From the NCBI GenBank assembly GCA_035461305.1, contig DATHVN010000109.1, positions 62,001-126,000 on the forward strand: 64,000 nt of DNA. The letters are read 5' to 3'. The position numbers and the translations under genes are program-made. This document shows positions 52,511-60,491 of the stretch, piece by piece; position 1 is the stretch's first letter, and each line of letters opens with the position of its first letter. The notes beneath the pieces are model-generated. The model searched no databases. It worked only from the letters and a program-made list of their open reading frames with translations, and was not told where the DNA came from. Source of the stretch: Euzebyales bacterium. GTDB taxonomy: Bacteria; Actinomycetota; Nitriliruptoria; Euzebyales; JAHELV01.

Positions 52511-52693
52511 ATGGCTGTCCCAAAGCGCAAGAAGTCACGCTCCCGCACGCGGCACCGCCGGTCAAACTGGCTCGCATTGCGCAAGCCCACGATGTCCACC
52601 TGTGGACAGTGCTCGTCCCCGCTGCAGCCCCATACCGTGTGCGGCGTCTGCGGTTACTACCGTGGTCGACGCGTCCTGGAGGTGGGCGCGTAG
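52511..52693 (+). CDS. rpmF: 50S ribosomal protein L32
   Basis: A 60-residue L32. The start AVPKRKKSRSRTRHRRSNW is typical and the zinc-ribbon cysteines remain in STCGQCSSPLQPHTVCGVCG. Ribosome-binding is by CGAAAGAC a few bases before the ATG. It is in the DUF177-rpmF-rnc order common in bacteria. Confidence 0.97.
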   Translation: MAVPKRKKSRSRTRHRRSNWLALRKPTMSTCGQCSSPLQPHTVCGVCGYYRGRRVLEVGA

Positions 52694-52743
52694 GCCGACG
52701 CGATGTGCGTGCGCGGGGGGACCGCGACGGTCCCACGGCTGTG

Positions 52744-53511
52744 ATGCCGACCTGTGGTGGCATCGCGCTGCAACGTGCACTGGCTGTGGAGGTTTCCGAT
52801 CCGGAGCTGTGGACCCGTGCGCTGACCCACCGCAGCTTCGCCTTCGAAGCGGGTGGCACGCCGGACAACGAGCGGCTGGAGTTCCTGGGCGACGCTGTGC
52901 TCCAGCTCGTGATCACAGACGAGATCTTCCGCGGGTTGTCGGACGCTCGTGAGGGGCGGCTGGCCAAGCTGCGTGCGGCCATGGTCAACACTGCACGTCT
53001 TGCGGAGCTCGCCCGCGCGGTGGATCTCGGCGCGGCGGTCAAGCTGGGCCGCGGCGAGGAGCAGTCGGGCGGGCGCGACAAGGACTCGATCCTGGCGGAC
53101 ACGCTCGAGGCCGTGTTCGGCGCGATCTACCTCGACCAGGGCCTGGAGACCGTCACGACGGTCATCCGTGCCCTGTTCCGCCCCCTGATCGAGGAGCTGT
53201 CGACCCAGCACGCCGCGCTGGACTACAAGACCTCGTTACAGGAGCTCGCCGCCGCCCGTCTGTCGTCGCTGCCGGTGTACGAGGTGACCGACTCCGGGCC
53301 CGACCACGACAAGGAGTTCGTGGCCGAGGCCATCCTCGACGGGGAGCGGCTCGGACGGGGGCATGGGCGCAGCAAGAAGGCAGCCGAGCAGGAGGCCGCG
53401 CGCGAGGCGTACGCGGTCCTCGCCGAACGGGTCGGCGAGACGCACGACCGAATTGACGTCGCCGGTACTGTTGCCGGCAGCCGGTCGGATGCAACAGGAG
53501 AGCACGCGTGA
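52744..53511 (+). CDS. rnc: Ribonuclease III
   Basis: Double-strand-specific RNase processing rRNA precursors, 255 residues. The catalytic signature NERLEFLGDAVLQLVITDEI is intact, with the second acidic site in DTLEAVFGAIYLDQG. The dsRNA-binding domain has DYKTSLQELAAARLSSLPVY and GRSKKAAEQEAAREAY. No ribosome-binding site marks the start; I chose ATG 52744, with GTG 52741 or GTG 52705 as alternatives. Its stop overlaps the next gene's GTG. Confidence 0.93.
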   Translation: MPTCGGIALQRALAVEVSDPELWTRALTHRSFAFEAGGTPDNERLEFLGDAVLQLVITDEIFRGLSDAREGRLAKLRAAMVNTARLAELARAVDLGAAVKLGRGEEQSGGRDKDSILADTLEAVFGAIYLDQGLETVTTVIRALFRPLIEELSTQHAALDYKTSLQELAAARLSSLPVYEVTDSGPDHDKEFVAEAILDGERLGRGHGRSKKAAEQEAAREAYAVLAERVGETHDRIDVAGTVAGSRSDATGEHA

Positions 53512-54332
53512 CCTACCTGCCCGAGGTCGAGGTGATCCGCAAGGAGCTCGAGAAGGAGGTCCAGGGAAAGCGCTTCAAGACGGTCAACGTCAAGAGCGCG
53601 TCCTCGGTTGGACGGCACCGCAACCGGCCGGAGTTCTACAGGGCGCTGGACGGGCGCAAGATCGAGTCGGTCACCCGGCGGGGCCGGCTGCTGTTGTTCG
53701 AGCTCGACGAGGACCTGACACTGGTGATCGCCCTCGGGTCGCGTGGTGCGCTGAGGCGGGAGACCGCGACCGAGGAGGCGGGGCCTGACACTCAGTTCAC
53801 CGCGTCGTTCACCACCGGCGGGGCCCTGCACCTGGTCGACCCCGTCAAGGACGCCGAGCTGTTCGTGGTGCCGACCCCCGAGCTGGACGCGCTTCCGGAG
53901 CTGTCGACGGGTGGCATCGACGCACTGGCGGACACCTTCACGTGGCACGCGTTCGGTCAGGAGCTTGTGCTGCGCCAGCAGCCGCTCGCGTTGCTGCTGC
54001 GTGACGAGACGTTCATCCTCGGACTCGGCGACCTGTACGCTGACGAGATCCTGTGGTCGGCGGGGCTGGCGCCCACGCGCCCGAGCAACAGCCTGAGCAG
54101 CCAGGAGGTGCGGCGGCTGTATCGGGCGATCTTCGAGGTCCTGTACGAGGCCGTCAAGCAGGGTGGCGTCAACGTCACCGATGTCGACGCCGAAGAGGAA
54201 GAGGTCGGGTACGCCGACTTCGTCAAGGTCTACGAGCGCGTCGGCGAGCAGTGTGTGCGGTGCCGACGCCCGATCGGGCAGATCGACGTCGACGGTGTCA
54301 CGGTGTTCGCCTGCTCGGGCTGTCAGACCTGA
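53508..54332 (+). CDS. Fpg/Nei-family protein lacking catalytic residues
   Basis: Fpg/Nei DNA glycosylase fold, 274 residues, in the place of mutM between rnc and smc. The N-terminus reads MTYLPEVEVIRKEL; the family start is M-P-E-L-P-E-V-E, so the nucleophile Pro2 is Thr and the acid Glu3 is Tyr. The active-site Lys of the RRxKYLL segment is Arg (RRGRLLL), GNIYADE is GDLYADE, and the zinc-finger Arg is missing (DGVTVFACSGC). The zinc cysteines (CVRC, CSGC) and helix-two-turn-helix remain. It probably binds DNA without glycosylase activity. The start GTG overlaps rnc. Confidence 0.85.
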   Translation: MTYLPEVEVIRKELEKEVQGKRFKTVNVKSASSVGRHRNRPEFYRALDGRKIESVTRRGRLLLFELDEDLTLVIALGSRGALRRETATEEAGPDTQFTASFTTGGALHLVDPVKDAELFVVPTPELDALPELSTGGIDALADTFTWHAFGQELVLRQQPLALLLRDETFILGLGDLYADEILWSAGLAPTRPSNSLSSQEVRRLYRAIFEVLYEAVKQGGVNVTDVDAEEEEVGYADFVKVYERVGEQCVRCRRPIGQIDVDGVTVFACSGCQT

Positions 54333-55401
54333 CCTTGCCCGTGGCCACCCGTCCCTGCTCGGCTCGCGCCGGCTCGCCGACCACCTGAGGGCGGACACAT
54401 CCGGAGCTGGTCACGGCGTCGACCGCGGCCAGCAGCGCCGGAGCGAACACGTCGGCCCGCGCGATCATTGCGTCGTGGTCGACGTCGAGCTCGATGACGG
54501 TCGTGCCCGGACCAAGCCGGGCGGCCAGGTCGCGCTGGTTGGCGACGCCGACCAGCTTGTCGCGCGTCGTGACGATGACTGCGGCGGGGACGTCGACGGT
54601 CGCCATCCACGCGCGAGCGTCGAACCGCGACAGCTCCCGTCCGGCTTCGGCGATGTCCTCGGCGCTGCCACGGTCAACCTCGCCGACCATCCAGGGCAGT
54701 AGGCCGGCGAGCTGGTCGGGAAGGTCGATCCCGATCATCCGTGTCAGCTGTAGGGGCATCCTGCCACCGATGACGGCGTGCAACGCCCGCTCCCACCAGT
54801 GGCGCGGGAACAGGCGCATGACCAGCTGCAGGACTCCCATGCCGCGCCACAGCCAGTGGTCGGTCCGGGTGACGTTGAAGGTTGCGCTCGTGGCGCACAG
54901 CACCAGGCCGGACACCAGCTCGGGGTGACGCTGCCACAGGAGCAGGGCGATCGGGCCCCCCATCGAGTAGCCGACGGCCGTGACCGGGCCGGCGTCCAGC
55001 GCGCGGATCAGTGCCGCTGCGTCATCGGCGACGTCGGTCAGCCGGAACGGTCGAGACGGGCGTGTGCCGCGGCCGTGACCGCGGTGGTCGGGTGCAAGCA
55101 CCCGCGCGCGCTCCGACAGCGGGCCGTACGACGAGAACCAGTGCATGTCGGCCGGAAACATCCAGCCGTGCAGCAGCAGCACTGTGGGCGCGCCCGGCGC
55201 GGGGCCGACGGCGTCGCGGACGAACAGCTCTCCGTGGCCGGCCACGGGGATGATCCGTGCCGGTGGGAGCTGCGGTGGAGGATCGGGGCTGGCATCCGCC
55301 GGGGGCTCGGGGCGCGAGCGTCCCGCGGCCCATAGCGCCGCTGCGACGGTCGCCACGGTGGACGCGGCCCACCACAGCAGCAGTCGTTTGAGCGTTCGCA
55401 T
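54298..55401 (-). CDS. Membrane-anchored alpha/beta hydrolase
   Basis: A 367-residue alpha/beta hydrolase with an N-terminal signal anchor (LLLWWAASTVATVAAALWAA). VLLLHGWMFPADMHWF holds the oxyanion region, GYSMGGPIALLLW the nucleophile Ser, and LDVDHDAMI the catalytic His. An Asp in VIVTTRDKLVG completes the triad. The substrate is unknown. It is convergent with the Fpg-like gene, overlapping 35 bases, and interrupts the otherwise conserved rnc-fpg-smc order. Confidence 0.82.
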   Translation of the reverse strand: MRTLKRLLLWWAASTVATVAAALWAAGRSRPEPPADASPDPPPQLPPARIIPVAGHGELFVRDAVGPAPGAPTVLLLHGWMFPADMHWFSSYGPLSERARVLAPDHRGHGRGTRPSRPFRLTDVADDAAALIRALDAGPVTAVGYSMGGPIALLLWQRHPELVSGLVLCATSATFNVTRTDHWLWRGMGVLQLVMRLFPRHWWERALHAVIGGRMPLQLTRMIGIDLPDQLAGLLPWMVGEVDRGSAEDIAEAGRELSRFDARAWMATVDVPAAVIVTTRDKLVGVANQRDLAARLGPGTTVIELDVDHDAMIARADVFAPALLAAVDAVTSSGCVRPQVVGEPARAEQGRVATGKVRSDSPSRRTP

Positions 55402-55499
55402 GCTGACAGCGTATGATCTGCGCATTCCGTGGCGTGTCACGAACCACGCCGCGGGCTGGCGCCGCCGGTCATGAAGCAGCGATGATCGTCGTGCGACGG

Positions 55500-55555
55500 T
55501 TGCGTGCGATCGCCCGCAATAGGGTATAGTGCAATCGTGAAAATGTGACGCGTCA
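55500..55555 (+). promoter_or_regulatory. Promoter and palindromic operator of the small coiled-coil gene
   Basis: TTGCGT (55500-55505), a 19-bp spacer and TATAGT (55525-55530). TGACGCGTCA, a perfect 10-bp palindrome, lies at 55546-55555, about 10-20 bases into the transcript, where a repressor would block transcription. Confidence 0.55.
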
Positions 55556-55657
55556 GCGGATCGCGCTGGGATCGTGTCGCTTCCATCGTCTTGCGGCCAC
55601 CCGTCGTCGACGATGTGCGGGTGCACCGAGCCGAGTAGACCTGAGAGGACGACCTGC

Positions 55658-55846
55658 ATGAAGGCGCTCATCGGAGCCATGGATCATCGGCCCTACCAGA
55701 TGCTCGCAGAGCTCACATCACTGCGGGCGAGGGTAGCCGGCCTGCGCGAGGAGCTTGCGGCCAGCGAGGCCGAGAAGCTCGCGTTGCAGGAGGAAGTTGC
55801 CCGACTGCGTGCGATCGCCGAGCGTGAGGTGGTCCTCACCAGCTGA
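55658..55846 (+). CDS. 62-residue coiled-coil protein of unknown function
   Basis: ATG 55658 lies eight bases after GAGAGGA. The product is a single amphipathic helix after the first ten residues: LTSLRARVAGLREELAASEA then EKLALQEEVARLRAIAERE, a regular heptad pattern. I recognise no family. It has its own promoter (55525) and an intrinsic terminator (55864), so it is expressed separately from smc. Small coiled-coil adaptors are possible homologues; a DNA-binding role is not indicated. Confidence 0.7.
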   Translation: MKALIGAMDHRPYQMLAELTSLRARVAGLREELAASEAEKLALQEEVARLRAIAEREVVLTS

Positions 55847-55863
55847 TCGCACCACACGACCAC

Positions 55864-55890
55864 AGAGCGGCACCTGATGCCGCTCTTTTT
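55864..55890 (+). terminator. Rho-independent terminator
   Basis: AGAGCGGCA-CCTGA-TGCCGCTCT is a perfect nine-pair stem with a five-base loop followed by TTTTT counting its last base. It is the only textbook intrinsic terminator in the window and ends the small coiled-coil gene's transcript. Confidence 0.9.
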
Positions 55891-55919
55891 CGTGCGCGTG
55901 CACGGCACGTCGGGGGTGT

Positions 55920-55948
55920 TTGGTCCGGTCGGGGCCGCTCCCTAGACT
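55920..55948 (+). promoter_or_regulatory. smc promoter, leaderless type
   Basis: TTGGTC (55920-55925), 17 bp, TAGACT (55943-55948). The GTG start of smc is seven bases further on and has no ribosome-binding site. Confidence 0.6.
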
Positions 55949-55955
55949 GCGACGC

Positions 55956-58900
55956 GTGTATCTGTCGTCCCTCACCCTGCGCGGCTTCAAGTCGTTCGCC
56001 GACAAGACGACCCTCGCCATGGAGCCCGGTGTCACGGTCATCGTCGGGCCCAACGGCTCAGGCAAGTCCAACGTCGTGGACGCGCTCACGTGGGTGCTGG
56101 GGACCCAGAGCCCCCGCTCTCTGCGCGGCGGCGCGATGTCCGACGTCATCTTCGCCGGAGCGCCCGGTCGCCCCGCGCTGGGGTGGGCATCGGTCGAGAT
56201 CACAATCGACAACTCCGATGGCGCCGTACCGCTGGACCTCAGCGAGATCACCGTGGGCCGTGCGATGTTCGCCTCGGGCGAGACCGAGTACTCGATCAAC
56301 GGCACGGCCTGTCGCCAGCTCGACATCGCCGAGCTGCTGAGTGACACCGGACTGGGGCGCGAGAGCCACACCATCGTCAGCCAGGGCCAGCTCGACGCGA
56401 TCCTGACCGCCCGTCCGGAGGATCGCCGCGCGTTCATCGACGAGGCCGCAGGCATCACCAAGCACCGCCGCCGCAAGGACCGTGCAGTCCGAAAGCTGAC
56501 CCAGATGGCCGAGCACGCGGAGCGGCTGGCCGACGTCGACCGCGAGCTCAGGCGGAGCCTGCGCCCGCTGGAACGCCAGGCCGAGGCTGCGGCGCGGCAC
56601 GCCGAGCTGGCGGCCCAGCTGCGCGCGGTCCGCATCGAGCGCGTCACCGACATGCTGGTGCGGTCCACCCGCCGGTACGCCGCGGTGGCCGACCGCCACG
56701 CCGACCAGGCGAGTGCGGCGCGGCGCCTGCAGGAGCGGCTCGAGCGCCTGCGCGCCGAGCAGGAGATGGCGGAGGGCGCGCTAGCCGAGCTGCGGCACGC
56801 CGCCGAGCGTGCGGCGTCCGCCCACTTCCGGCTGGCCAACGGCCTGGAGCGGTTGCGATCGGTGCGGACCCAGATCACCGAGCGCCAGATCGGCCTGCAG
56901 ACCGCACTCGACGAGCCCGTGATGCTGCGCGACCCCGCCGACCTGCGCAAGGCGGCAGGCCAGGAGCGCGAAGCGCTGGCAGCGGCCGAGCGCGAGGTGG
57001 CCCAGAACCAGGGCGTGCTCACCCATGCCGTGGCCGCACACGAGGAGGCCGATCGCGTCCGCCGGGCCCACGCGCAGGCCGCTGCCGCGGAGGCGCGGCG
57101 CCGGGCCGCTGCGCGGGAGCTCCGCCTGCGCTGGGAGGGCGAAGTCGCTGCCCTGCGATCCACGCTCGCACGAGCCGTCAGCGAGCAGGGACGCATCGGC
57201 GGCCGGCTGAGCGCGCTGCGGGAGCGCGACCAGCGACATGCCGACGACATCGCCGCGGCGCGCGCGGCGTACGAGGAGCAGCGGGCGCGGTGCGAGACGC
57301 AGATCGCAGCCGCCGAGGCCGCCGACACCGAGGTCGACGCGCTGCGGGCGGCGCTCGACGAGGTCATCGCCGAAGAGCGTGACTGCGAGCGGCGGCGCGC
57401 CGCGCTGGCTGCGCGTGTCGACGCGCTCGCCGCCGCTGCGGCAGACGTGACCGACGGGACGCGCACCCTCCTGGACGGCCGGCCCGCGGGCGTCGTGGGT
57501 CTCCTCGCCGAGCAGCTCACCGTCGCCGCGGGCGACGAACGGGCCATCGGCGTCGCCCTCGGCCCGGCGGCCGAGGCGTTGATCGTGGCGGATCCCGACG
57601 CGGCGGAAGCGGCGGCACGACAGGTGCGCGACGGAGACGACGGCCGTGTCCACCTGCTGGTCGCCGGTGCCAGCCGTCCACGGGCACGTGCCGTACCCGA
57701 CGGTGCCCGAGCCGCGGTCGACCTGCTCGAGGGCCCGGCTCCGGTCGTCTCCGCGATCGCGCCCCTGCTGCGCGACACCGTCGTCGTCGACGACTACGAC
57801 ACCGCCTGCCGGGTGGCCCGGGAACGCCCCGACCTGACCGTGGTCACCACGGCCGGCGAGCTCGCGGGCGCCCGCGGCTACGTGGTCGGCAGCACCCCGC
57901 CCGGCTCCACCGTCGAGCGGCACGCGGCGCTCGGCGATGCGCGCTGGCAGCTTGCCACCGTCGACGACGAGGCGGCCGACATCGCCGGACGGGCCGCGTC
58001 CGCACAGTCCGCCTTCGTGGCCGCCGAGGAGGCCAGGTCGGCGGTCGTCGTTGAGCTTCGCGTCGCGACGGTGGCACGCGACGAGCGGGCGGAACAGCTG
58101 CGCAGGCTCGAGGCGGAGGCCGCGGCCTACCATCGTGAGCTCGAAGCCGTCGAGCAGGCCGCTGAGCAGGTCGACCGCGAGGTGGGGTCACGCAGCAACG
58201 AGCTCGCCGTGCTCGAGGCGGCCGCGCAGCCCGACGCCACGGAGGACGACGGTGGCGCCGACGTCGAGGCAGAGCGTCTCGTCGACGCGCTGCGGGCGGC
58301 GCAGGAGCGCGAGGTCGACGCGCGCGTCGCCTTGTCGTCGGCGGTCAGCCGTCGGGACGAGATCGCGCGGCGCATCGCCGTCGCCGAACGGGAGGCTGCA
58401 GAGCTCGAGCGCGCCTGGGCAGCCGCCGACGAGCGCCAGGAACGGCGGCGCATCGCCGTCGAGCGGTGCCGCGCGCTCGCCGAGGTCGTCGACCACGCGC
58501 TGCGGGCCGGTATGGACGCGCTCGACGCGTCCGCTGCGGAGCGGTCCACGGTTGAGGCGCGCCGCGACGAGCAGCAGGCGGCGCTCGGAGCGTTGCGCTC
58601 GCGGTCGTCCGACGCCGAGCGTGAGCTGTCCGACCACACCCGCAGCCAGCACACCGGCGAGCTTGCCGTCGCCGAGGCGCGCCACGCACTGGACGATGCT
58701 CGCACGCGCGCCCGCGACCTCGGCCTGGATCCCGACGGGCTGGTCGACGACGACCCGGCCTCGGTCGGTGACGAACGTCGTGCGGAGCTGGTCTCCACCG
58801 AGGAGGACCTTGCCCGTCAGGTCGCCCTGCTGGGGCCGGTCAACCCGCTCGCGGTCGACGAGTTCGAGGCGCTCAAGGAGCGGCAGCGCTTCCTCAGCGA

Positions 58901-59432
58901 GCAGCTCGACGACCTCGAACGGTCGCGCCAGGACCTCCTCGAGATGGTCACGGCCGTCGACGAGCGGATCCGTGAGATCTTCGGCCAGGCGTTCGCCGAC
59001 GTCGCCGTCGAGTTCGAGCGCCTGTTCGAGCGCCTGTTCCCCGGCGGCGAGGGTCGTCTGGAGCTGACTGACCCCGACGACCTGCTCACGACCGGCGTCG
59101 ATGTGCTGGCGCGTCCGGCCGGCAAGCGGGTGTCCCGGCTGTCGCTCCTGTCGGGCGGGGAACGCTCGCTCGTGGCGCTCGCGCTGGCGTTCGCGATCTT
59201 CGCGGCCCGTCCGTCGCCGTTCTACGTGCTCGACGAGGTCGAGGCGGCGCTGGACGACATCAACCTCCAGCGGGTGCTCGACGTCATCGACGAGTTCCGG
59301 TCCAGCAGCCAGCTGATCGTGGTGACCCACCAGAAGCGGACCATGGAGGTCGCCGACGTGCTGTACGGCGTCACGATGCGGACCGGCGGGGTCTCCAAGG
59401 TGCTCAGCCAGCGGTTGTCCGACGTCGCCTGA
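55956..59432 (+). CDS. smc: Chromosome segregation protein SMC
   Basis: SMC ATPase of the condensin complex, 1158 residues. The N-terminal ATPase half has Walker A GPNGSGKS (residues 31-38). Long coiled coils flank a hinge at about residues 505-650 (PAGVVGLLAEQLTVAAGDER). The C-terminal half has the signature LSGGERSLVALALAFAIFA and Walker B FYVLDEVEAALDD. I chose GTG 55956, supported by the -10 element and by alignment of YLSSLTLRGFKSFADKT with the family start. ScpA/ScpB are not in the window. Confidence 0.96.
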   Translation: MYLSSLTLRGFKSFADKTTLAMEPGVTVIVGPNGSGKSNVVDALTWVLGTQSPRSLRGGAMSDVIFAGAPGRPALGWASVEITIDNSDGAVPLDLSEITVGRAMFASGETEYSINGTACRQLDIAELLSDTGLGRESHTIVSQGQLDAILTARPEDRRAFIDEAAGITKHRRRKDRAVRKLTQMAEHAERLADVDRELRRSLRPLERQAEAAARHAELAAQLRAVRIERVTDMLVRSTRRYAAVADRHADQASAARRLQERLERLRAEQEMAEGALAELRHAAERAASAHFRLANGLERLRSVRTQITERQIGLQTALDEPVMLRDPADLRKAAGQEREALAAAEREVAQNQGVLTHAVAAHEEADRVRRAHAQAAAAEARRRAAARELRLRWEGEVAALRSTLARAVSEQGRIGGRLSALRERDQRHADDIAAARAAYEEQRARCETQIAAAEAADTEVDALRAALDEVIAEERDCERRRAALAARVDALAAAAADVTDGTRTLLDGRPAGVVGLLAEQLTVAAGDERAIGVALGPAAEALIVADPDAAEAAARQVRDGDDGRVHLLVAGASRPRARAVPDGARAAVDLLEGPAPVVSAIAPLLRDTVVVDDYDTACRVARERPDLTVVTTAGELAGARGYVVGSTPPGSTVERHAALGDARWQLATVDDEAADIAGRAASAQSAFVAAEEARSAVVVELRVATVARDERAEQLRRLEAEAAAYHRELEAVEQAAEQVDREVGSRSNELAVLEAAAQPDATEDDGGADVEAERLVDALRAAQEREVDARVALSSAVSRRDEIARRIAVAEREAAELERAWAAADERQERRRIAVERCRALAEVVDHALRAGMDALDASAAERSTVEARRDEQQAALGALRSRSSDAERELSDHTRSQHTGELAVAEARHALDDARTRARDLGLDPDGLVDDDPASVGDERRAELVSTEEDLARQVALLGPVNPLAVDEFEALKERQRFLSEQLDDLERSRQDLLEMVTAVDERIREIFGQAFADVAVEFERLFERLFPGGEGRLELTDPDDLLTTGVDVLARPAGKRVSRLSLLSGGERSLVALALAFAIFAARPSPFYVLDEVEAALDDINLQRVLDVIDEFRSSSQLIVVTHQKRTMEVADVLYGVTMRTGGVSKVLSQRLSDVA

Positions 59433-59506
59433 CTGCGCCGCGGCACACGGCACGGCACGATCGTGTCCACGGACCGCAGCTCCGACGACAGCGAGGCCTC
59501 CGCCAC

Positions 59507-60460
59507 ATGACAGCACCAGCTCCCATCGACACCACGATCGACCGGCGGGCCTTCCTACGTGTGCTCGCGGTGCTGGGCGCCGGAGGCGCGCTGGCGGCCT
59601 GCGGTGGCAGCGGCGGGCACGCGTCGCAGGACCCGAGCTCGGCGGCGAGCGCCACGTCGGACCCGGGCGAGGAGGCCGTGTCCGCGGTAGCGCCCGACGC
59701 GGAGGTGTCGCTCGCGGTCGTCGCCGCGACGTTCGAGCAGCTCATCGATCAGCCCAACCCGTTCGTGTTCGGCCTGTTCACACTGGAGCAGGAGCCGATC
59801 GAGGGTGCGTCGGCGCAGGTCTACGCGGTGCCGTCGAACGGGGGCGAGCCGGTTGGTCCGTGGTCGGCGACGCCCGCGGACGTGGACGTCCCACCAGGTG
59901 GCCTCTACACCGTCGACGCCGCGTTTCCCAGCGCCGGGCTGCACGAGGTCGTGGTCGTCACCGACGACGGACAGGCCGGCACGGTCGCGGTCGACGTGCG
60001 TGATGCGTCGTCCAGCCAGCTGCCAGCTCCGGGGCAGCAGGCACAGGCGGTCGCGACACCCACCGAGGGGGACCCGCTGGGCTACACGACCCTGTGCACC
60101 CGCGAGCAACCCTGCGGCATGCACGAGGTCAGCCTCGACGAGGCGCTCCTGGCGGGACAGCCGATCGTGCTGCTGTTCGCCACGCCCGCGTTCTGCCAGA
60201 CCGCGGTGTGTGGCCCGACGGTCGACGTCGTCGAGAAGGTGCGCCGGAACGGGTTCGACGACGTGCAGTTCATCCACTGCGAGATCTTCTCCGACGAGGG
60301 TTCCACGCTGGGCGAACCCGTCCAGGCCTGGAACCTGCCGACCGAACCGTGGCTGTTCGTCATCGACCCCGACGGGCGGATCGTGCGCCGGGCCGACGGC
60401 CCGTTGCTGGTCCTCGCCGATCAGGTACGGTCGCTGATCAACGACGGCCTTTCGGCCTGA
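59507..60460 (+). CDS. Tat-exported lipoprotein with C-terminal thioredoxin-like domain
   Basis: A 317-residue exported protein. The signal has a twin-arginine motif (DRRAFLRVL) and a lipobox ending LAAC, so it should be a Tat-dependent lipoprotein. Residues 65-165 resemble an immunoglobulin-like beta domain. The C-terminal part has a thioredoxin-like look, with AFCQTAVCGPTVDVVEKVRR (two Cys four residues apart, not a CxxC) and LPTEPWLFVIDPDGRIVRR. The redox function is uncertain. It lies between smc and ftsY. Confidence 0.72.
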   Translation: MTAPAPIDTTIDRRAFLRVLAVLGAGGALAACGGSGGHASQDPSSAASATSDPGEEAVSAVAPDAEVSLAVVAATFEQLIDQPNPFVFGLFTLEQEPIEGASAQVYAVPSNGGEPVGPWSATPADVDVPPGGLYTVDAAFPSAGLHEVVVVTDDGQAGTVAVDVRDASSSQLPAPGQQAQAVATPTEGDPLGYTTLCTREQPCGMHEVSLDEALLAGQPIVLLFATPAFCQTAVCGPTVDVVEKVRRNGFDDVQFIHCEIFSDEGSTLGEPVQAWNLPTEPWLFVIDPDGRIVRRADGPLLVLADQVRSLINDGLSA

Positions 60461-60491
60461 CCCCCCACACCCTCCGCGAGCAGGAACGATC

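Noticed and set aside
55718-57778. Long minus-strand open frame opposite smc
   Set aside because: Ser/Arg/Ala-rich shadow of the SMC coiled coil, with no ribosome-binding site or motif.
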